Positions 20,917 through 25,979 of a stretch of DNA of 25,979 nt are shown piece after piece. The translations under genes were made by a program, and so were the position numbers. A model generated the notes under the pieces. It saw nothing but the letters and a program-made list of their open reading frames with translations. It was not told the origin of the DNA and did not search any database. Positions within the stretch are counted from its first letter, which is position 1. The number at the start of each line of letters is the position of its first letter. Source of the DNA: Phosphoribacter sp035448065 (GTDB lineage: Bacteria > Actinomycetota > Actinomycetes > Actinomycetales > Dermatophilaceae); assembly GCA_035448065.1 (NCBI GenBank), contig DAOTIG010000035.1, positions 1-25,979 on the forward strand. The letters run 5' to 3'.

Positions 20917-23472
20917 TCACCTCCCACCACGAGTCGGTATGCCGCCCGCACCGGGCCGCGGGTCGGCTGCGGGCGGCGGGCCGGCTGCGGTCAGCGGGGC
21001 CAAGCCGAGCAGCGCGGCCACTCGGGTGACCGCGGGCGCTGCCCGCTCGTGATCCCATCCCCCGCCGGTCTCGGCGGGACCTCCGGCCGAGCCGTCGAGC
21101 CGGCGCACCGACTCGCCGATGGAGCGGCGCTCCGGTCCGGCCAGCTGACCGAAGGTGCGCCGCAACAGCGGTGCGACGTCGATGAACTCTTGCTCGCCGA
21201 GGCGGCATACCCAGTCGTCGAGCAGGGCGAGCAGCGCCCGGTCGTGCACGAGCAGCAGGCCACCCCCGGCAAGGAAGCCCTCGACCCACGCCGCCTTGGC
21301 GCCCGGCTCGGAGCCCACCGACAGGGCCCGCGCGACCCGGTCGCCCGCCTGTTGCGGGGTGATCCGCCCGGCGTCGAGCAGCAGGCGGGTGATCCGCCCC
21401 TGGACCAGCCCGTGCACGTCGGCCCGGCCGACGAGGGAGCTGAGCGCGTCGTGCCAGCGGGTGGCCTGGTCGGCCTCGTCGAGCAGGGCAACCGCGCCAC
21501 TCACCGCGTCGAGGTGCTGCCGAAGGGCCTCGGCGCCGTCGTCGTCGAGTCCGCCGGCGGTGGCGGACAGGCCCGCGCAGATCCGCACCAGCAGCGAATC
21601 GATCACTGTCGCAAGGGAGCTCAGGTCAGTGCCCCGGACGTCGCCGTAGCGACGCACCCGGGCCAACGGCGGCAGCGCCGCCATGAGGTGGTCGATGTCG
21701 TGGTCACGCGCGGCCCGGCGGTCGAGGGCGACGAGCAGGTCGGGCAACGCCTCGTCGAGCCCGGCGAGCAGCGCCTTCTCGACCAGCCGGGTCAGCAGCG
21801 GCAGCGGCGCGGCGAGCGCGTCGGAGCAGATCCTCGTCACCGCGGCGCTCTCGACCGTCGTGCCCCACAGCGACGCCTCGACCACCGCGACGGCGAGCTC
21901 GGGCTGCCAGCGCAGCGCCCAGGTCTCCTTGAACGTCCCCAGTGTGCCGCGGTGACTGACGTCCGTTGTCGCCCAACGGATTCCGAGGAGCTGCAGCCGA
22001 TGCCACAGCTGGGAGCGCGCGAGGTCGGTCTCCTTGCGCAGGTCGAGCTCCTTGCCGCTCGGCGTCGGCTCGCGCTTGATCCGCAGCCGGCGACACTGGG
22101 CCGCGAGGTCGGCCTCCAGTGGCACCGTCGGCGCGTCCTCGGGCACCTCGCCGAGGGCCTCGCCGACGACGAGGTGCCGAGTGACGAGGTCGAGGGTGAC
22201 CGGGTTGCCCTCGCAGATCACCGCCAGGGTCGCGTCCTGGATCTCCGACAGTCCGGGCAGCGGCCGGCCGCGCAGCACGGCGAGCGTCTCGGCCAGGCGC
22301 ATCGCCTCGATGACGTGCGCGCTGCTCACCGGCAGGTCCTGCTCGCGCAGCGCCGCCGCCACCCGGGTCAGCCAATCCGCGACCGGCCGCTCGGTGGTCG
22401 AGAAGAGGTGCGCATACCACCCGGGCGACTCCACCCCAGCCCCGTAGCCGGACCGGAAGGACAGCCGCCCATGCGTCCACGGCACCCAGGTGAGCGCCGC
22501 CTTCGTCTTCGGTATGCCGCGCAGCACCGCCGCGTCGCGGCTCGCCGGCGGCAGGGGGAGGGTCAGCGCCGGGGCGTGCCACGCCCCGCAGACGACGGCG
22601 ATCCGCTCCGCGCCCGACTTGAGGACCTCCCGGAGGACCTGGCGCATGTGGGCCTCGCGCCGCTGCTCGTGCAGCTGACGAGGCCCGGGGTCTGGCGTGG
22701 TCGCAGCGGCCTCGCGGCCCTGACGCAGGAAGGCCATCGCCTCGGCCACCACCTCGAAGGGCGCTGCGGCCGGGCTCGCGTGGTGGTGCCGGGTCTCGAC
22801 GACGTCGTCCCACCACCGCTCCGGGTCGTCGTAGCCCGCAGCGCTCGCCAGCACCGCGATCGGGTCCTCGCGCACGGTGTCGACGGGCCGGGCGGGGAAG
22901 GTCTCGGCGCCGGGATCGGGGCCGGAGCGACCCGCCTCGGGGGCACCGTCGTCACCCTCGTCGTCAGCCTCGGCGGAGTCGCCTTCGCCCTGCTCGGCCT
23001 GGGCGGCGAGCGCCAAGGTGACGCCGGCCGGCAGGTCGATGAACCGCACCGGCACGCCATGCTCGGTGGCCCAGCGCAGTGCCTGCCACTCCGGCGAGAA
23101 CACCGCGAACGGCCAGAAGGCCGACTGCGCCGGCGCGTCCACGGCATACCCGAGGATCGCGACCGGTGGGACGAGCGCGGGCGAGCCGACCAGAGGCACC
23201 AGCGCGTCCGCGTCCGCCGGGCCCTCGACGAGCACGATGTCCGGCTGCAGCTCCGCCAGCGCCGCCACCACGGCCCGAGCCGACCCCGGCCCATGGTGCC
23301 GCACGCCGAATATGTGGGCGCGAGCGGCCGAACCGGCTCGCTGCGGACGCGGGCTTCCCTCCTCGCTCGCTCGTTCCTCGCTCGACTCGTCAGTCCAGCC
23401 CGCGCCGCTCGCCTGGCCGCTCGAGCCGTCAGCCCAGCCCGCGCCGCTCGCCTGGCCGCTCGAGCTGGTCAT
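20917..23472 (-). CDS. DUF5682 protein (TIKI/EreA-like N-terminal domain)
   Basis: An 851-aa protein. After a low-complexity N-terminus with a 13-residue tandem repeat (about 3-30), residues 53-300 show HIFGVRHHGPGSAR (H59, H60), VEGPADAD (E83) and VVCGAWHAPAL (H299). This G-x2-H, E-G-P and G-x2-H pattern is like the TraB/TIKI/EreA/ChaN group of metal-dependent hydrolase-like proteins. The remainder (about 300-851) is helical with no recognisable enzyme motif. ATG 23472 overlaps the AAA stop (ATGA), and GAGGTGAG precedes it. Known DUF5682 genes sit beside MoxR/VWA genes; their activity is undetermined. Confidence 0.88.
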   Translation of the reverse strand: MTSSSGQASGAGWADGSSGQASGAGWTDESSEERASEEGSPRPQRAGSAARAHIFGVRHHGPGSARAVVAALAELQPDIVLVEGPADADALVPLVGSPALVPPVAILGYAVDAPAQSAFWPFAVFSPEWQALRWATEHGVPVRFIDLPAGVTLALAAQAEQGEGDSAEADDEGDDGAPEAGRSGPDPGAETFPARPVDTVREDPIAVLASAAGYDDPERWWDDVVETRHHHASPAAAPFEVVAEAMAFLRQGREAAATTPDPGPRQLHEQRREAHMRQVLREVLKSGAERIAVVCGAWHAPALTLPLPPASRDAAVLRGIPKTKAALTWVPWTHGRLSFRSGYGAGVESPGWYAHLFSTTERPVADWLTRVAAALREQDLPVSSAHVIEAMRLAETLAVLRGRPLPGLSEIQDATLAVICEGNPVTLDLVTRHLVVGEALGEVPEDAPTVPLEADLAAQCRRLRIKREPTPSGKELDLRKETDLARSQLWHRLQLLGIRWATTDVSHRGTLGTFKETWALRWQPELAVAVVEASLWGTTVESAAVTRICSDALAAPLPLLTRLVEKALLAGLDEALPDLLVALDRRAARDHDIDHLMAALPPLARVRRYGDVRGTDLSSLATVIDSLLVRICAGLSATAGGLDDDGAEALRQHLDAVSGAVALLDEADQATRWHDALSSLVGRADVHGLVQGRITRLLLDAGRITPQQAGDRVARALSVGSEPGAKAAWVEGFLAGGGLLLVHDRALLALLDDWVCRLGEQEFIDVAPLLRRTFGQLAGPERRSIGESVRRLDGSAGGPAETGGGWDHERAAPAVTRVAALLGLAPLTAAGPPPAADPRPGAGGIPTRGGR
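23389..23466 (-). repeat. 39-bp in-frame tandem duplication in DUF5682
   Basis: Two 39-bp units (23389-23427 and 23428-23466) differ at two bases and encode the 13-residue unit SSGQASGAGW-A/T-D twice at the N-terminus. The period is a multiple of three, so copy-number change would keep the frame. Confidence 0.9.
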
Positions 23473-24566
23473 CCACTCACCTCGCGGGCGGCGCGGTAGA
23501 AGTCGGACCAGCCGGGCCGCTCGCGCACGACCGTCTCGAGGTACTCGGTCCACACGACGGCGTCGGAGACCGGGTCCTTGACGACCGCGCCGAGGATGCC
23601 GCCTGCGACATCGGCCGCTCGCAGCTCCCCGTCGCCGAAGTGGGTCGCCAGCGCCAGCCCACCGGTGACGACGGAGATCGCCTCCGCCGTCGACAGCGTG
23701 CCGGACGGCGACTTCAGCGTGGTGCGCCCGTCTTCCGTTGCGCCGGAGCGCAATTCGCGGAAGATCGTCACCACCCGGCGGATCTCGTCGATCGCCGCGG
23801 GCGTCTCCGGCAGCTCCAGGGTGCGCCCCAGCTGCTCGACCCGGCGGGCGACGATGTCGACCTCCTCCGCGTGGCTCGCGGGCAGCGGCAGCACGACCGT
23901 GTTGAACCGCCGGCGCAGCGCGGAGGACAGCTCGTTGACCCCGCGGTCGCGGTCGTTGGCGGTCGCGATGATGGTGAATCCCTTTGCCGCCTGGACCTCC
24001 TCGCCGAGCTCGGGGATCGGCAGCGTCTTCTCCGACAGCACCGTGATGAGCGCGTCCTGCACGTCCGACGGGATCCGGGTCAGCTCCTCGATGCGGGCCA
24101 CCCGCCCCTCGCGCATCGCGACCATGACCGGGCTCGGCACGAGCGCCGCAGCACTCGGCCCCTCGGCGAGCAGCCGCGCGTAGTTCCAGCCATAGCGCAC
24201 CGCCTCCTCGCTCGTGCCCGACGTCCCCTGCACGAGCAGCGTCGAGTCGCCGCTCACCGCCGCCGCGAGGTGCTCGCTCACCCAGGTCTTCGCGGTGCCC
24301 GGCACGCCGAGCAGCAGCAGCGCCCGATCGGTCGCGAGGGTGGCGACGGCGACCTCCATGAGCCGCCGCGGCCCGACGTACTTCGGCGTGATCTCGGTGC
24401 CGTCGTCGGCCCGCCCGCCGAGCAGGTAGGTGACGACGGCCCACGGCGACAGCCGCCACGACGGCGGGCGCGGGCGGTCGTCGGAGGCCGCGAGCGCGGC
24501 GAGCTCCGCGGCATACGTCTGCTCCGCGTGCGGACGCAGCAGTCGGGTGTCGGAGGTGTCGCTCAC
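23469..24566 (-). CDS. MoxR-type AAA+ ATPase
   Basis: A 365-aa protein with Walker A GVPGTAKT (87-94, K93), a Walker B ending in ARIEEL (E160, E161) rather than the usual D-E, sensor 1 at TANDRDRG (N204) and an arginine-rich ELSSALRRRF (212-221). This is the MoxR branch of AAA+ ATPases, which act as chaperones with VWA proteins, as is seen here two genes away. GTG 24566 overlaps the DUF5691 stop (GTGA) and its own stop overlaps DUF5682 (ATGA), so the whole set is one translated unit. It is probably cytoplasmic. Confidence 0.92.
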   Translation of the reverse strand: MSDTSDTRLLRPHAEQTYAAELAALAASDDRPRPPSWRLSPWAVVTYLLGGRADDGTEITPKYVGPRRLMEVAVATLATDRALLLLGVPGTAKTWVSEHLAAAVSGDSTLLVQGTSGTSEEAVRYGWNYARLLAEGPSAAALVPSPVMVAMREGRVARIEELTRIPSDVQDALITVLSEKTLPIPELGEEVQAAKGFTIIATANDRDRGVNELSSALRRRFNTVVLPLPASHAEEVDIVARRVEQLGRTLELPETPAAIDEIRRVVTIFRELRSGATEDGRTTLKSPSGTLSTAEAISVVTGGLALATHFGDGELRAADVAGGILGAVVKDPVSDAVVWTEYLETVVRERPGWSDFYRAAREVSG

Positions 24567-25979
24567 GGGGTGTCTCCCTCGGGTGGGTGGGGTGGTGCCT
24601 CACGATTCGGTATGCCGCGCGAGAACGCTTGTGCCGCAGCCTCATCCAGCGCCGCGGCCAGACCGGCGCGCAGCCGCATGGTGTCGGCGGCCCGCTGCAG
24701 CAGGGTGGCCCGGGTGCCCATCGAGGCGTGCGCCGCGGCGTCGAGGCGGGCCAGGTGCTCGGTGGGCTCGCGGCGCCCGATTCCGCCGATGACCTCGCCC
24801 CAGCCCCAGGCGTGCGCGTCACCGCCGCGGACGATGGTGTGCAGCACGGCGTCGAGGACATCGACCGGCCACGGGTGCGGCACCGCCCCGGCGAAGCGGG
24901 GCCCGATCGAGGGGTCGCCGGGGTGGCTGAGCCGGTCGATCACGGCTCTCACCCGGGCCAGCGGGTCGATGGCGATGAGCAGCCGCTCGGAGCCAGCGGT
25001 GGTCATGCCGTCGTCGAGCAGCGCCGCGGCCCACGCGCCGGCGAGCGGGCTTCGATGCCGGGCCTCCGCGACCGCGCGGGCGGTCCAGGCTTGCAGCAGC
25101 ACCGGACCCCAGCCGGCGTCGACCTCGGCGCGAATGAGCTCCGCTGGCTCGCCCGCGGCAGCCCAGGCCGCCAGCGGGGTCGCCGCGACGACCGCGTGCA
25201 GCCACTGCGCCTTCTCGCCCTTGATCGCCGGGCCGAGCAGGTGCGCCTCCTTGTCGACCAGGTCGCGGCGGGCAGCCTCGTCGAGACTCTCCGGCAGGGT
25301 GACCACGATCTCGGTGCGCCCTCGGCCGAGGAAGCCGCCACGCCGCTGGACGGCCACCCACGAGGTCGCCCGCTGCGCCATTCGCTGCTGGTAGGCGCTG
25401 GCCATCCGGGCACCCAGGGCGCGAGCCGCGGTGCGCCGCACCCCCACCGCCCGGTCGTCGAGCGACTGGTCGAGCAGCTCGTCGACGCCGTCGAACGGGT
25501 ATCTCGCGATCGTCCAGACCAGGCGCTCGCGCACGTCCGCCGGCTCCCGACCATGGGTGAGCGCCTCCCGCGCCGCCTCCCATTCTCCCGGAGAAACCGC
25601 CTCCCTGGGCACTTTTCCAGGAGTCCCCGGCGTGTCGCGCTCTCCCGGAGTAACCGCCTCCCTGGGCACTTTTCCAGGAGTCCCCGGCGTGTCGCGCGCG
25701 CCCGCGACGGTGCCCTCCGCCGCACCGCCACTCATCCCGGGCGCCTCGAGCCGAGCGACCACCCCGGCCCAGCGCGGATCCTGACCAGCCAGCCACCGCC
25801 CCCGCTCGCCGCCCACGGCGAGCGCCGCGTCGGCGAGCCCCACCTCAGCCGCCGCCAGGTCGAGCAGGTCGGGCAGCCGGGTCGGCGGCAGCAGCAGCCC
25901 CCGCTCGCCCATCCCCTCCAGCAGCTCGCCGAGCAGCTCACGGTGGCCGACGAGCAGCCCGTCGAACCAGCGCGCCAGC
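24563..25979 (-). CDS. DUF5691 repeat-like protein, N-terminus beyond the window
   Basis: At least 471 codons are open to the window edge. The visible part is Ala/Arg/Leu-rich helical repeat-like sequence (HEAT-like in appearance), with DVRERLVWTIARYPFDGVDELLDQSLDD and LGARMASAYQQRMAQRA. A low-complexity insert around the RDTPGTPGKVPREAV repeat lies near the N-terminal third. It is first in the visible part of the cassette, upstream of the AAA ATPase with a GTGA overlap. A further gene, often a SWIM-zinc-finger protein in such cassettes, could lie beyond 25979; that cannot be checked here. Confidence 0.82.
   Translation of the reverse strand, partial: LARWFDGLLVGHRELLGELLEGMGERGLLLPPTRLPDLLDLAAAEVGLADAALAVGGERGRWLAGQDPRWAGVVARLEAPGMSGGAAEGTVAGARDTPGTPGKVPREAVTPGERDTPGTPGKVPREAVSPGEWEAAREALTHGREPADVRERLVWTIARYPFDGVDELLDQSLDDRAVGVRRTAARALGARMASAYQQRMAQRATSWVAVQRRGGFLGRGRTEIVVTLPESLDEAARRDLVDKEAHLLGPAIKGEKAQWLHAVVAATPLAAWAAAGEPAELIRAEVDAGWGPVLLQAWTARAVAEARHRSPLAGAWAAALLDDGMTTAGSERLLIAIDPLARVRAVIDRLSHPGDPSIGPRFAGAVPHPWPVDVLDAVLHTIVRGGDAHAWGWGEVIGGIGRREPTEHLARLDAAAHASMGTRATLLQRAADTMRLRAGLAAALDEAAAQAFSRGIPNREAPPHPPEGDTP
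25585..25698 (-). repeat. 57-bp in-frame tandem duplication in DUF5691
   Basis: Two 57-bp units (25585-25641, 25642-25698) match at 55 of 57 bases and encode R-D-T-P-G-T-P-G-K-V-P-R-E-A-V-(T/S)-P-G-E twice. Each unit has a small CCTGG-GCACTTTT-CCAGG hairpin and is less GC-rich than its surroundings, which suggests recent duplication. Confidence 0.9.

Noticed and set aside
20917..24861. A single 1314-residue minus-strand protein
   Set aside because: The frame merely stays open through the AAA gene. DUF5682 has its own start overlapping the AAA stop with a good Shine-Dalgarno, and the upstream part is low-complexity Arg/Ala shadow sequence.
1..25979. CRISPR array
   Set aside because: Repeats found are single or paired, with no regularly spaced spacer array and no cas gene.

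Overview
The window is high-GC actinobacterial chromosome (Actinomycetota, probably Micrococcales, with a flavour of Intrasporangiaceae/Dermatophilaceae). The placement rests on the conserved rodA-pstP-fhaB-fhaA cluster beside a tRNA-Leu, on GC-rich codon choice, and on a very over-used octamer, GTATGCCG/CGGCATAC. The family name is an inference; no search was run.

Layout. (1) 1-3324, minus strand: the 3' part of the cell-envelope/Ser-Thr-kinase signalling operon (fhaA, fhaB, pstP, start of rodA/ftsW), tightly packed with overlapping start/stop codons. (2) 3526-3729: tRNA-Leu(CAG) with a promoter and a strong hairpin terminator. (3) About 3730-12282: an accessory island just downstream of the tRNA. 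It holds a transposase remnant, an AlbA_2/GHKL regulator-like protein behind a palindrome-rich leader, a decayed HNH endonuclease, a PLD-helicase-DUF3427 protein with one frameshift, a PIN-toxin remnant, a secreted lipoprotein/PKD-like pair and an intact VapBC toxin-antitoxin module. (4) 12363-14893: a 603-aa protein of unknown role translationally coupled to a ZIP-like metal transporter. (5) 14894-19514: zinc-finger thioredoxin, CZB zinc-binding protein, a candidate structured ncRNA, a NUDIX hydrolase divergent from a small Cys-rich protein, ferritin, and a C45-type self-processing acyltransferase/hydrolase. (6) 19737-25979, minus strand: a four-gene cassette, DUF5691 - MoxR-type AAA ATPase - DUF5682 - VWA protein, with 4-base overlaps or a 4-base gap.

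Signals not explained by genes: a five-hairpin RNA candidate with a possible pseudoknot (16628-16800); two inverted copies of an 83-bp element made of two palindromes around a hairpin (15651-15733 and 19555-19637); about 36 copies of GTATGCCG in both orientations; several starts with no Shine-Dalgarno where a TANNNT box lies exactly 6 nt before the ATG (leaderless mRNAs); a symmetric bidirectional promoter in a 24-bp gap (17487-17510); and in-frame tandem duplications (57 bp and 39 bp) in two proteins of the MoxR/VWA cassette.

The MoxR/VWA cassette is the most system-like set: an ATPase, a VWA partner, a TIKI/EreA-like domain protein and a repeat-like protein, made as one coupled unit. Its biological role cannot be read from the sequence. 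The ncRNA candidate is the best prospect for something undescribed.
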